The notes under the pieces: model-generated | Databases searched by the model: none | Told to the model about the DNA's origin: nothing | The model's input: the letters and a program-made list of their open reading frames with translations, nothing else | Source of the DNA: Oscillospiraceae bacterium | Lineage (GTDB): Bacteria > Bacillota > Clostridia > Oscillospirales > Oscillospiraceae | Direction: 5' to 3' | Length of the DNA stretch: 35,010 bases | Assembly: GCA_016296235.1 (NCBI GenBank) | Contig: JAEDJR010000004.1 | Span: 1-35,010 of the forward strand | Shown: positions 1 through 9,244 of the stretch, one piece after another | Layout of the letters: each line of letters starts with the position of its first letter | Numbering within the stretch: position 1 is the stretch's first letter | Program-made: the position numbers and the translations under genes

Positions 1-4
1 AAAA

Positions 5-1609
5 TCAATCGCTCATGCTGCCGGCGCCGACCACGTCGCCGGTCTCGGCGTCCACATAAATCAGCAGGGATGTCAGCGGGTCGTTCCGGTCCGTCAGCCG
101 CACGGCCCACACCGGCTGATTGGTATAGAGGGGCTCGCCGTCGGCGTCCCTGACAGCCCATTCCTCGCTCCACGGGAACGCAAGCCAGTCGTCCTTGGAG
201 GACAGCTTCTGCGCGGACGCTCCCTCGGAGAAATCGGATTCCCAGGACTGATACTGGTAGATCTCCTTTTTGGCCTCTTCCAGGGCGATCTCAATGGCCT
301 TTTCCTCCGTGACCTTCTCCTCCTCGCCCAGCAGGGAGTCCAGGAACGCCTGGTAGTCATAGACCGTCTCAAAGAATTTGTGTCCGCCGGCGGGATTCAG
401 CGCATAGAAATAGTAGTCCGTATCCGCCGGATACAGGGCCGCGCGGATGGAGCTCATACCGGGGCTGGCGATGGGGCCCACAGGCAGTCCGGCCTTGGTA
501 TAGGTGTTATAGGGGCTGATGACCGCCTTGTCCGCATTGGAGAGAACCTCCTTGCGCTCCGGCAGAACGTACTGAATCGTCGCGTCGATGTTCAGGCAGG
601 GGTAGAGCTTGCTGCACAGGCGGTTATAGATGACGGACGCAATCTTACCGCTTTCGGCCGCGCCGGTGGTTTCCTTTTCCACCAGGGAGGCCACAATAAT
701 CACATCGTGCATGGTCAGCAGCTTCTGACTGGTCTCCGCCTCTGTAAAGCCGCTTTCCAGCATACGGGCCCGCAGCGCCTGGTTGAGGGTATCCAGATCG
801 GCCTGCAGAGTCTCATCCAGCTTGTTGTTGAAGTTCCGCAGGAAGCGGCCCAGGGCGTTTTCCGGCTCGTCATCCACATAGAATTCATAGGTATCCGGGA
901 ACAGATAGCCCTCCAGGCGGCGGTAGTCGCCGTACTCCAGGCCTTCCAGGAACCAATAGTCAAAGGGATAGTTGGCCGCGGCATCCTTCAGCTTCTCCAC
1001 GGAGCATACGCCCTGCTCCGCCAGAAGCGCAAAGATATCCTCCGCCTCATAGCCTTCGGGAATCGTAACCTCCACCGTGGCACGGCTGCCGGAATAGCCG
1101 TTCATGCCGTTGACCAGGGCGTGATAGTCAAAGACGTTGTTGAGCTCATAGGTTCCGGGAACGATTTTATCCTCTGCCCGGGATACCATGCAGTAGAGGC
1201 TGAACAGCCATTTGTATTTGACCAGACCCTGTTCGTGCAGCATTTGGGTCACCTGGGAAATGGTGGCGTTTTCCGGCACCGTGACCGTGACCACCTGGTC
1301 TTCCTGCGTCAGGGCGCAGACGTCGTCTGCACACTTCCAGACCGCCACGGCCAGCAGAATGGAGGCGGCCAGCACGCAGCAGACATACAGCAGCGCCCGG
1401 ACCACCGAAGGAATTCTGGCCCGATCCGGTTCTTCGTCATACTCCGGCCCGTCCGGATCCTCGTCGCTGACCAAATCCGCATATTCCGCCGGCAGGGTCG
1501 GCTGAAATGCGGGCCGGTCCTCCCGGATGTCCTCCTTGGTGCTCCGAATCAGCTCGTCCAGGGACATATCCTCCGGCCGGATTTCTTCCGGTTTCTTTTG
1601 CTCGGACAT
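5..1609 (-). CDS. mltG: Endolytic transglycosylase MltG (YceG-like) with C-terminal PepSY-like extension
   Basis: MltG cleaves nascent peptidoglycan glycan strands at the outer face of the membrane and is thought to end glycan polymerisation. The 534-residue protein has an acidic cytoplasmic N-terminus (about 1-66), one membrane segment at about 69-90, and then the YceG domain. That domain includes the signature VEKET, whose first Glu (about residue 311) is the expected catalytic acid. The canonical domain seems to end near residue 430. The last 105 residues are extra: they open with a helix like the PepSY start (EEKAIEIALEEAKKE) and close with IYVDAETGDVVG, a PepSY-like end. The start has a GGAGG five bases upstream, lying across the gap after the DJ-1 gene. 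It is the last gene of a three-gene minus-strand operon. The mltG call is firm; the PepSY assignment is inference. Confidence 0.93.
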   Translation of the reverse strand: MSEQKKPEEIRPEDMSLDELIRSTKEDIREDRPAFQPTLPAEYADLVSDEDPDGPEYDEEPDRARIPSVVRALLYVCCVLAASILLAVAVWKCADDVCALTQEDQVVTVTVPENATISQVTQMLHEQGLVKYKWLFSLYCMVSRAEDKIVPGTYELNNVFDYHALVNGMNGYSGSRATVEVTIPEGYEAEDIFALLAEQGVCSVEKLKDAAANYPFDYWFLEGLEYGDYRRLEGYLFPDTYEFYVDDEPENALGRFLRNFNNKLDETLQADLDTLNQALRARMLESGFTEAETSQKLLTMHDVIIVASLVEKETTGAAESGKIASVIYNRLCSKLYPCLNIDATIQYVLPERKEVLSNADKAVISPYNTYTKAGLPVGPIASPGMSSIRAALYPADTDYYFYALNPAGGHKFFETVYDYQAFLDSLLGEEEKVTEEKAIEIALEEAKKEIYQYQSWESDFSEGASAQKLSSKDDWLAFPWSEEWAVRDADGEPLYTNQPVWAVRLTDRNDPLTSLLIYVDAETGDVVGAGSMSD

Positions 1610-1621
1610 AGGCGCCTCCGA

Positions 1622-2164
1622 TCAGTGGGTATACACCAGGCCGGCGCGAACCTGGGCCGCCGTCTCCGCGCCCTTCAGGGCCTCCAGCAGCATCAGGCCG
1701 AAATCCACCGCAGCACCGGGCGCCCGTCCCGTGAGAACGCGTCCGTCACGCACGGCGTTGGCATCCTGCATCCGGGCGCTGCCCATCTGCTCCTCCAGGC
1801 CGGGATAGACCACGGCCTGCTTCCCGTCGGTGATTCCCAGCTTCGCCAGGATGGTGGGCGCGGCACAGATTGCCGACACCAGCCGGCCCTGCTCGTGGGC
1901 ATAGCGGACAGCCTCCATGGCCGGCTCACTGCCCAGGATGGAATGGACGCCGCCCATGCCGCCGGGCAGCATAATCAGTTCCATCTGCTCCAGGTCCATC
2001 TCCTCCACGGTGCAGTCCGCCTGCACCGTGATGCCGTTGCCGCCGGTGATCTGCGTTCCGCCGATTCCCGCCAGCTTTGCCTCCACACCGCCGCGGCGCA
2101 GAATGTCGCAGGGGCAAATCGCTTCCATTTCCTCAAATCCGGTTCCGAGAATGATATAAACCAT
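1622..2164 (-). CDS. DJ-1/PfpI family protein (ThiJ-like)
   Basis: This 180-residue single-domain protein belongs to the DJ-1/ThiJ/PfpI superfamily, whose members act as glyoxalases, deglycases, chaperones or amidase-like enzymes. The reaction cannot be read from sequence. The nucleophile elbow is visible as SAICAAPT with Cys100, and the paired acidic residue lies in GFEEME near residues 11-12. The conserved LPGG turn is at about 66-69. Length is normal for a bacterial YajL-type protein, which is commonly annotated as DJ-1 family glyoxalase III. It sits between a glycosyltransferase gene 34 bases upstream and mltG 12 bases downstream, so the three are probably cotranscribed. A role in wall synthesis does not follow from that; DJ-1 genes have scattered neighbours in Clostridia. 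Confidence 0.88.
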   Translation of the reverse strand: MVYIILGTGFEEMEAICPCDILRRGGVEAKLAGIGGTQITGGNGITVQADCTVEEMDLEQMELIMLPGGMGGVHSILGSEPAMEAVRYAHEQGRLVSAICAAPTILAKLGITDGKQAVVYPGLEEQMGSARMQDANAVRDGRVLTGRAPGAAVDFGLMLLEALKGAETAAQVRAGLVYTH

Positions 2165-2198
2165 TGTGTTACCTCCAGTCCATGTATTGTTTCCAGGT

Positions 2199-2921
2199 TC
2201 AGCCGCCGATTATTCTTCTGCGGATCACAGCCCACAGGAATTTGGGCAGGCGAAGCATTCTGCCAAACCGCCTGGGCTCCTTGATGAGCCGGTAGAGCCA
2301 CTCCAAAGAGCAGTTAATCATCCACTGGGGCGCCCGCTTCACCGTTCCGGCAAAGGCGTCCAGACTGCCGCCCAGGCCGGCCATCAGGCCCACCTGCAGC
2401 TCCCCGCTGTGCCGCTCCATAAACAGCTCCTGCTTGGGTGCGCCCAGACAGACAAACAGGAAATCCGGCTGCGCCCGGTTGATCTTCTCCACCACAGCAG
2501 CCTCATCCTGAAAATACCCGTCCGCGGTCCCGCAGACCGTCAGGCCCGGGTGCTTTTTGCGCATATTCTCCGCGGCCAGCTCCGCGATGCCGGGCTTTCC
2601 GCCCAGCAGGTAGACCCGGCCGCCGGTCTGCGCCAGGATTTCCAGCATCCGGCCGGCAAAATCCACACCGGCCACTTTTTGCTTCAGGGGCGTTTTCAGA
2701 ATCCTGGAGGCCAGCACCACACCGGCGCCGTCCGGCAGCACCAGATCCGCACCGTTGATCAGCCGGCAAAGCGCCGGATCCCGCATGGCCTCGTAGACAA
2801 TCTCTGCGTTGGGCGTGACCACCCGGGCCGCCCCGGGGGCCGCCATCAGGACTTTGGCCCGCTCCAGGGCCTCCTCCATGGTGACGTTGTCAAATCGGAC
2901 GCCCATCACTTCAAGTTTCAT
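2199..2921 (-). CDS. WecG/TagA/CpsF family glycosyltransferase
   Basis: This 240-residue GT26 family enzyme is of the kind that adds N-acetylmannosamine (TagA) or its uronate (WecG) to a lipid-linked sugar at the inner membrane face during wall teichoic acid or polysaccharide synthesis. Family hallmarks are visible: the acidic LVLPDGAGVV segment, VYLLGGKPG, the FVCLGAPKQE motif and the C-terminal stretch LEWLYRLIKEPRR, which in the family binds the membrane. Length is typical. It is the first gene of the operon leading into a DJ-1 protein and mltG, and a sigma-A-like promoter lies directly upstream. No other teichoic acid genes are in the window, so the exact acceptor and sugar are unknown. 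Confidence 0.9.
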   Translation of the reverse strand: MKLEVMGVRFDNVTMEEALERAKVLMAAPGAARVVTPNAEIVYEAMRDPALCRLINGADLVLPDGAGVVLASRILKTPLKQKVAGVDFAGRMLEILAQTGGRVYLLGGKPGIAELAAENMRKKHPGLTVCGTADGYFQDEAAVVEKINRAQPDFLFVCLGAPKQELFMERHSGELQVGLMAGLGGSLDAFAGTVKRAPQWMINCSLEWLYRLIKEPRRFGRMLRLPKFLWAVIRRRIIGG

Positions 2922-2957
2922 CGGCAGGCATACCTTTCCAGATTAGAAATTTTCTAT

Positions 2958-2986
2958 ATTTTATCACAAACGTCCCCACGGCGCAA
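2958..2986 (-). promoter_or_regulatory. Sigma-A-type promoter of the WecG-DJ-1-mltG operon
   Basis: On the minus strand TTGCGC (2986-2981) and TAAAAT (2963-2958) are separated by 17 bases, in an AT-rich patch. The -10 box lies about 37 bases before the glycosyltransferase start. Confidence 0.6.
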
Positions 2987-3087
2987 GGTTTCAGCTGTCA
3001 AAAAACTGTGAACACACACAAATGAGCGGTTTGGCATAAACTGTGATGAAAGCCAGACGGCTTTCAATTCAGATAGGAGGTAATCCC

Positions 3088-3918
3088 ATGCCAGATCAGA
3101 CCCCGGCCTGTGATCTCTCGGGCATCCGCGAGGCCGTATGCATTCACACAAAGAAAGTCACGGACGCGTGCCGCGACAAGGATTGCGTAGAAAATCTCCG
3201 CGTTTACTTAACCCGTGAATCCCAAGCCATTCTGGACCGCTGCGCCACCGCCAGAGCGCGGTGCGTGGAGCTGATCCATACCAGCATCCAGGTGGAGGCC
3301 GTTCCCTACAACACCGGATTTTTTACCCTGGATATCACCTTCTTCTACCGGGTGGTGGCCGACGTAACCCTGGGCGGTACCCGTCCTACCACGGTCTACG
3401 GCCTGGCGGTGTTCTCCAAGCGCGCCCTGCTCTTCGGCGGCGACGGCAGCGCCAAGGTGTTCACCAACCGCATGTGCGACTGCAAGAGCAGCCGCAGCAG
3501 CAGCATGCCCCAGGCTGTGGTGGAGGTCGTGGATCCCATGGTGCTGGATTCCAGCGTCGTGGATTCCTGCAGCTGCGGCTGCTGCAGCTGTGACCTGCCG
3601 GAGATTCCGGAATGCGTCCTGTGCTGGTTCGACGACGAGCTGGTTCTCTCCGGCGAATGCCGCCGGCTGCTGGTGACCATCGGCCAGTTCTCCATCATCC
3701 GCCTGGAGCGGGACACCCAGCTGCTGATCCCCGCCTTTGACTACTGCATCCCCACCAAGGTCTGCAGCGAGACCGGCGCCGTGGGCGGTGCGGAGAGTCC
3801 CTGCGACATCTTCGGCAAGATCGAGTTCCCGGTGGACGCCTTCTTCCCCAGCCGTAACGAGCCCTGCATCCAGCCCAGCGAAAGCTGCACCGGGTGCTAC
3901 CGCACCACAAACAAGTAA
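3088..3918 (+). CDS. Cysteine-rich conserved protein of unknown function
   Basis: This is a 276-residue soluble protein without signal peptide or membrane segment. The chosen ATG has AGGAGG seven bases upstream; a longer frame starting at 3043 lacks such a site. Cysteines are frequent throughout, with a dense cluster DSCSCGCCSCDLP near the middle and others at both ends (for example CRDKDC and CTGC). From memory, proteins of this make-up (REAVCIHTKK near the start, LFGGDGSAKVF, LLIPAFDYCIP late) recur as uncharacterised proteins in many spore-forming Clostridia. That would make it a clade-conserved protein, perhaps metal-binding or disulfide-linked as in spore coat proteins; this is inference. 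It stands alone between the divergent WecG operon and dnaX, and a hairpin follows it. Confidence 0.85.
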   Translation: MPDQTPACDLSGIREAVCIHTKKVTDACRDKDCVENLRVYLTRESQAILDRCATARARCVELIHTSIQVEAVPYNTGFFTLDITFFYRVVADVTLGGTRPTTVYGLAVFSKRALLFGGDGSAKVFTNRMCDCKSSRSSSMPQAVVEVVDPMVLDSSVVDSCSCGCCSCDLPEIPECVLCWFDDELVLSGECRRLLVTIGQFSIIRLERDTQLLIPAFDYCIPTKVCSETGAVGGAESPCDIFGKIEFPVDAFFPSRNEPCIQPSESCTGCYRTTNK

Positions 3919-3930
3919 CTTTCAAACCAT

Positions 3931-3953
3931 GGGACGGCCAAATTGGCCGTCCC
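3931..3953 (+). terminator. Hairpin terminator after the Cys-rich gene
   Basis: GGGACGGCCA and TGGCCGTCCC form a perfect 10-bp stem with a 3-base loop, 12 bases after the stop codon. The following bases are only moderately T-rich (TGCTATCTGTCATATTT), so termination strength is uncertain. Confidence 0.55.
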
Positions 3954-3984
3954 TGCTATCTGTCATATTTCCGGCGCAAGGGAC

Positions 3985-4013
3985 TTTATTTCTTGGCCCA
4001 ATTCGTGTATAAT
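3985..4013 (+). promoter_or_regulatory. Sigma-A-type promoter of dnaX-ybaB-recR
   Basis: A perfect TATAAT at 4008-4013 follows a weak -35 (TTTATT, 3985-3990) at 17 bases. It ends 29 bases before the dnaX start. Confidence 0.65.
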
Positions 4014-4042
4014 AGCTTTATCTATGCATGGGGAGGGATTGG

Positions 4043-5668
<1,626 letters not shown>

Positions 5669-5680
5669 GAGATTGTAACA

Positions 5681-6028
5681 ATGGCAAAAGGCGGATATCG
5701 CGGCGGCATGCCCATGGGCGGCATGAACATGAACATGGTCAAGCAGGCCCAGAAGATGCAGCAGGAGATGCTGCGGATGCAGCAGGAAATGGAAACCAAG
5801 GAATACGAGGCCACTGCCGGCGGCGGTATGGTCACGGCGGCGGTCAACGGCAAGCATGAGCTGCTGCGGCTGGCCATCGATCCGGAGGCCGTGGATCCCG
5901 AGGATGTGGAAATGCTCCAGGATATGGTCATCGCCGCCGTCAACGAGGCCATGCGCAAGGCCGACGCCGACGCGGCCGCGTCCATGGGCAAGCTCACCGG
6001 CGGCCTGAACCTGGGCGGTCTGCTGTAA
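5681..6028 (+). CDS. YbaB/EbfC family nucleoid-associated protein
   Basis: This small 115-residue DNA-binding protein usually forms a dimer and is encoded between dnaX and recR in many bacteria. The N-terminus is rich in Gly and Met (GGYRGGMPMGGMNMNMVKQ) and is followed by the amphipathic helix with repeated QQEM units. The family core VTAAVNGKHELLRLAIDPEAVDPED is partly quoted here as VNGKHELLRLAIDPE. A ribosome site AGGAG lies nine bases before the ATG. It begins 12 bases after dnaX and ends one base before recR, so translation is probably coupled. Confidence 0.95.
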   Translation: MAKGGYRGGMPMGGMNMNMVKQAQKMQQEMLRMQQEMETKEYEATAGGGMVTAAVNGKHELLRLAIDPEAVDPEDVEMLQDMVIAAVNEAMRKADADAAASMGKLTGGLNLGGLL

Positions 6029-6029
6029 G

Positions 6030-6629
6030 ATGCGCTGCTTTCCCGCCGCTTTGGAGCGGCTGACGGAACAATTTGCCCGGCTTCCCGGCATCGGCGGCAA
6101 AACCGCCCAGCGGCTGGCTTTCCATGTGCTGAGCCTGCCCCAGGAGGATGCGGAGGTCTTTGCCCAATCCATTCTGGAGGCCAAGCGGACGGTGCACACC
6201 TGCCGGGTTTGCCAGAACCTGACCGACCAGGAGTTATGCGCCATCTGTGCCGACCCGGAACGGGATCAGGGTGTGATCTGTGTGGTGGCCGAGCCGCGGG
6301 ACGTGGTGGCCATGGAGCGCTCCCGGGAGTACAACGGCGTGTACCACGTCCTCCACGGGGTCATCTCGCCCCTGAACCATGTGGGCCCTGATGATCTGAA
6401 AATCCGGGAGCTGCTGAACCGGGTGGCCCAGGGCGGCGTCCGGGAGGTCATCATGGCTACCAATCCCGACACCGAGGGCGAAGCCACGGCCATGTATTTG
6501 AGCCGGCTGCTGCGTCCCCTGGAGGTCAAGGTCACACGGCTGGCCTACGGCATTCCCGTGGGCAGCCAGCTGGAATACGCCGACGAGATTACCCTCCTGC
6601 GCGCCCTGGAAGGCCGCCGGGAGATGTAA
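6030..6629 (+). CDS. recR: Recombination mediator RecR
   Basis: RecR acts with RecO (and RecF) to load RecA on single-stranded gaps. At 199 residues it has the family length. It shows the N-terminal helix-hairpin-helix (LPGIGGKTAQRLAFH, about 18-32), a four-Cys zinc finger (Cys58, Cys61, Cys70, Cys73) and a Toprim domain starting at ICVVAEPRDVVAME, with NPDTEGEATA as its acidic motif. It starts one base after the ybaB stop codon without a strong ribosome site of its own, so translation is probably coupled to ybaB. Confidence 0.96.
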   Translation: MRCFPAALERLTEQFARLPGIGGKTAQRLAFHVLSLPQEDAEVFAQSILEAKRTVHTCRVCQNLTDQELCAICADPERDQGVICVVAEPRDVVAMERSREYNGVYHVLHGVISPLNHVGPDDLKIRELLNRVAQGGVREVIMATNPDTEGEATAMYLSRLLRPLEVKVTRLAYGIPVGSQLEYADEITLLRALEGRREM

Positions 6630-6678
6630 GCCGTGGGTCGCAGAGAGAATATGGGAAGAGAAAGAAGGAGGCTGCCTC

Positions 6679-7227
6679 ATGGCAAAATTCAACTACGCCC
6701 AGTATCAGGAGGAAGGCGTCAGGAAACCCGACAAAGGAACGCCGGCCTATTTTGCGCAAAAATATGACATTGCCAGAAAAAACCTGCTGTCTGTCGTGGT
6801 GTTCACCACGATCAACGTGATTCTTCTTCTGCTGAACAGCAGCATGTATATGCTCTTCAGCGCCGCCATTCCCTACTACTTCCCGGCCATTGCCACAGTC
6901 ATCGACAATGAGCTGCTGTCCGGCCACACTCTGACGATCATCGCCTATGCCGTCAGCCTGGCCAGCATCCTGTTCTACCTGCTGTGCTGGCAGTTCTCCC
7001 GGGAGCGCCGGGGCTGGATGATTGCGGCGCTGGTGGTCTTTATCCTGGATTTTCTTGTGCTCATTGCGTTTATGCTGCTGTCGTCCCCGGCGGACTTCCT
7101 GCTGGACATCGCATTCCATATCTGGGTTGTCTGGTATCTGATTTCTGGTGTCCGCAACAGCAAAAAGCTGCTGCGGGCGGTGCAGGAAAATCCTCCCGCA
7201 TCAGTATACTCCGGCCCGGAGTTCTAA
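6679..7227 (+). CDS. Small multi-pass membrane protein of unknown function
   Basis: The 182-residue protein has a short polar N-terminus and four predicted membrane segments: about 35-55 (LLSVVVFTTINVILLLLN), 57-75, 90-110 (TIIAYAVSLASILFYLLCW) and 115-135, with another hydrophobic stretch at about 140-158 that may be a fifth. The C-terminal tail is polar. AAGGAGG lies before the ATG. No domain that I recognise is present. It follows recR by 49 bases and may be read from the dnaX promoter; a strong bidirectional hairpin closes the unit. Confidence 0.8.
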   Translation: MAKFNYAQYQEEGVRKPDKGTPAYFAQKYDIARKNLLSVVVFTTINVILLLLNSSMYMLFSAAIPYYFPAIATVIDNELLSGHTLTIIAYAVSLASILFYLLCWQFSRERRGWMIAALVVFILDFLVLIAFMLLSSPADFLLDIAFHIWVVWYLISGVRNSKKLLRAVQENPPASVYSGPEF

Positions 7228-7240
7228 AGCTCGACAAATA

Positions 7241-7279
7241 ACCCGGGGCTGTATGACTTTCTGTCACACAGCCCCGGGT
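7241..7279. terminator. Bidirectional terminator between convergent genes
   Basis: ACCCGGGGCTGT (7241-7252) pairs with ACAGCCCCGGGT (7268-7279). The stem continues inward to 17 bp with one A-C mismatch, leaving a TTTCT loop. TTTCT follows on the plus side and TTATTTG on the minus side, so it can serve both the membrane-protein gene and plsY. Confidence 0.85.
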
Positions 7280-7289
7280 TTCTATGTCG

Positions 7290-7901
7290 TTATGAGACCC
7301 TGTGCTCGCCCTTGGCGGTGCTGCGCAGGCCGATTTCCGTGCCGTTCCGGATCCGCATCAGATTGTCCCGGTGCTTGAAAATCATGACCAGGGTCGCAAC
7401 CAGCAGTATCGCCGCCAGGATCAGACTTCGGCCCGCAATGCCCAGATAGGCCGGAACCACCACCACCGTGGTGAGGGTGCCCAGGGCGATATAGTCCGTA
7501 ACCAGCGTCACCAGCAGCACCAGGGCCATCACCACCAGGGCGAATTTCCAGTTGAGGGCCAGGGTCATACCCAGATAGGAGGCCAGTCCCTTGCCGCCCC
7601 GGAATTTCAGATAGAAGGGGAAGATATGGCCCAGCACACAGGCCACACCGGCCACCGCCCCAATATGGGGCAGCTGCGGAAACAGCATTCCGGCCAGAAC
7701 CACCGCCAGAATGCCTTTTCCGATGTCATGCACCGCCACGGCGACACCGGCCGGCCAGCCCATCAGCACCGTCACATTGGAGGCGCCCAGATTGCCGCTG
7801 CCGGCCTGCCGGGCGTCCACTTTTTTCAGTCCGGAGAGATAAAAGGCCATACTGGAGCTGCCCATCAGATACGCCGCCAGAATCACAATGACGTAGCCCA
7901 T
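7290..7901 (-). CDS. plsY: Glycerol-3-phosphate acyltransferase PlsY
   Basis: PlsY transfers the acyl group of acyl-phosphate to glycerol-3-phosphate in the first step of phospholipid synthesis in the inner membrane. The 203-residue protein has the family's five-or-so membrane segments and its conserved loops: GSGNLGASNV (glycerol-phosphate binding, about 36-45), FRGGKGLASYLG (about 103-114) and the C-terminal FKHRDNLMRIRNGTE. It is the last gene of a minus-strand operon, 11 bases after a phosphodiester glycosidase gene. That association points to envelope lipid or glycolipid metabolism but does not prove it. Confidence 0.95.
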   Translation of the reverse strand: MGYVIVILAAYLMGSSSMAFYLSGLKKVDARQAGSGNLGASNVTVLMGWPAGVAVAVHDIGKGILAVVLAGMLFPQLPHIGAVAGVACVLGHIFPFYLKFRGGKGLASYLGMTLALNWKFALVVMALVLLVTLVTDYIALGTLTTVVVVPAYLGIAGRSLILAAILLVATLVMIFKHRDNLMRIRNGTEIGLRSTAKGEHRVS

Positions 7902-7912
7902 ACGGTACCTCC

Positions 7913-9226
7913 TTACGGAGCTGCCGGGCCGTAGACCAGAGCCGTCGGCAGTTCCCGGCCGTCCGGCCGTTTGTTTTCATTGGAGCAGGAAATGATGGAT
8001 TCACCCTTGTACCACATCATGGCGCTGGTGCCGCCGTCCAGGTTCATGGCCTGCATACAGCCGTGGAGCAGGAGGATATCCACACAATCATAGAGGGTGA
8101 TGCCCATGCTGCGCATGGGCTGGCGGCCTTCGATGACCAGCATGAGAACCTCATACTTGTCCGACTGGCCGATGCAGGCCCGGGGCTGGATTCCGTCCCA
8201 GCCGATGCCCACCACGTCCTTGCCATCCACGACCATGGCCGGATGCCATTCCACGGCGTCGGTGCAGTCGGGACTGACCGGGGCGCTGGTATCGCAGATG
8301 TACATCAGATCGTCCTCGTGGAGCTCCAGGCGCTTTTCGCCCTTGGCCACATAGGAGTAGCCATAGGAGACGCCGTCGCACATGGCGTAGCCCGCCAGCT
8401 GACTGCCGTCGCCGCCGCCGTTATCGTCCATATAGCCGCTGCCGTTCATGGCAAGGACGCCGTTGTTGGCGGCGGCAATCTGGGCCACGGTCTCTCCCAC
8501 GGTTCCCAGCTGGGAGGACGGCCGCAGGGACAGGCGGCCGGGATCCTTGCCTACGGCCAGAATGCCCTGATACCCGCTGCCCTTCACCCGGATGAGCAAA
8601 ATCCGGTTGGGTACGTCAATGGCAAGCACCTGCTCGCCGTAGACGGTCTGGATGTCCGTACCGTTGTCGTCCAGACCGGCCTCGTTGATGCACAGGTTGT
8701 TCCAGCCGTTTTCCAGGGCTTCCGGATGCGCGGCCAGATAAGCCTTCATGGATTCGGCGTCCACCTCATAGAACAGCTCATAGAACTGCTCCTCGGCCAC
8801 AATCTCCGGATCCCGCTGCTCCACCACGGTCATCTCGACCTCCTGGTTTTCGCCGGAGGTTTCCGGTTCCGCGGCAGGCAGCTCCTCCTTTTTCCACTGG
8901 CTCTCCAGGCCCGCCTGAGCCTCCTGGGAGACCACCTTGGCATACATGACCTCGTGGATGACATCGGCCGGGATGAATGCCGTGGCCAGCCATTGGTGGC
9001 TCATGGTCTCCATGGCTGTGGTGATATAGGCGTTGCGCCATTTGGTGATGAACGCGTTCTTCGAATAGACCGCCGTGAAATAGAGTCCCTCCAGCACCAG
9101 GACCACCGCCAGCACAATGGCCAGGATTTTCAGCCGGTTGCGTTTCTTTTTCTGTTTCCCGCCGGTCTTGGCCGCAGCGGCTCTGCCGCCCGTTCTGGCG
9201 CCGGATGCGCCGCCGTATAGCTTCAT
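7913..9226 (-). CDS. Membrane-anchored phosphodiester glycosidase family protein (copy 2)
   Basis: The 437-residue protein has a basic N-terminus rich in Lys/Gly, one membrane segment at about 30-52 (ILAIVLAVVLVLEGLYF) and a large extracellular part. Its C-terminal two thirds carry the NAGPA/exopolysaccharide domain. That family includes the eukaryotic uncovering enzyme, which removes GlcNAc from a phosphodiester, and bacterial YoeB/EpsL-like proteins. Visible hallmarks are GSGYQGILAVGKD, NNGVLAMNGSGYMD, PRACIGQSDKY and MNLDGGTSAMMWY near the end, the last being the usual family signature. It lies 18 bases downstream of a paralogue and 11 bases before plsY. The substrate is unknown; wall or capsule phosphodiesters are the natural guess. 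Confidence 0.88.
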   Translation of the reverse strand: MKLYGGASGARTGGRAAAAKTGGKQKKKRNRLKILAIVLAVVLVLEGLYFTAVYSKNAFITKWRNAYITTAMETMSHQWLATAFIPADVIHEVMYAKVVSQEAQAGLESQWKKEELPAAEPETSGENQEVEMTVVEQRDPEIVAEEQFYELFYEVDAESMKAYLAAHPEALENGWNNLCINEAGLDDNGTDIQTVYGEQVLAIDVPNRILLIRVKGSGYQGILAVGKDPGRLSLRPSSQLGTVGETVAQIAAANNGVLAMNGSGYMDDNGGGDGSQLAGYAMCDGVSYGYSYVAKGEKRLELHEDDLMYICDTSAPVSPDCTDAVEWHPAMVVDGKDVVGIGWDGIQPRACIGQSDKYEVLMLVIEGRQPMRSMGITLYDCVDILLLHGCMQAMNLDGGTSAMMWYKGESIISCSNENKRPDGRELPTALVYGPAAP

Positions 9227-9244
9227 AGACTGCTCCTTATCTCT

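Noticed and set aside
380..2284. Long plus-strand open frame (634 codons) across mltG and the DJ-1 gene
   Set aside because: It is antisense to two well-recognised genes, has no ribosome site and a His/Gln/Arg-rich composition typical of the reverse of GC-rich genes.
3919..4042. Possible SRP RNA gene before dnaX, as in many Firmicutes
   Set aside because: The gap is 124 bases and holds only a terminator hairpin and the dnaX promoter; no SRP Alu or GGAA tetraloop structure was recognised.
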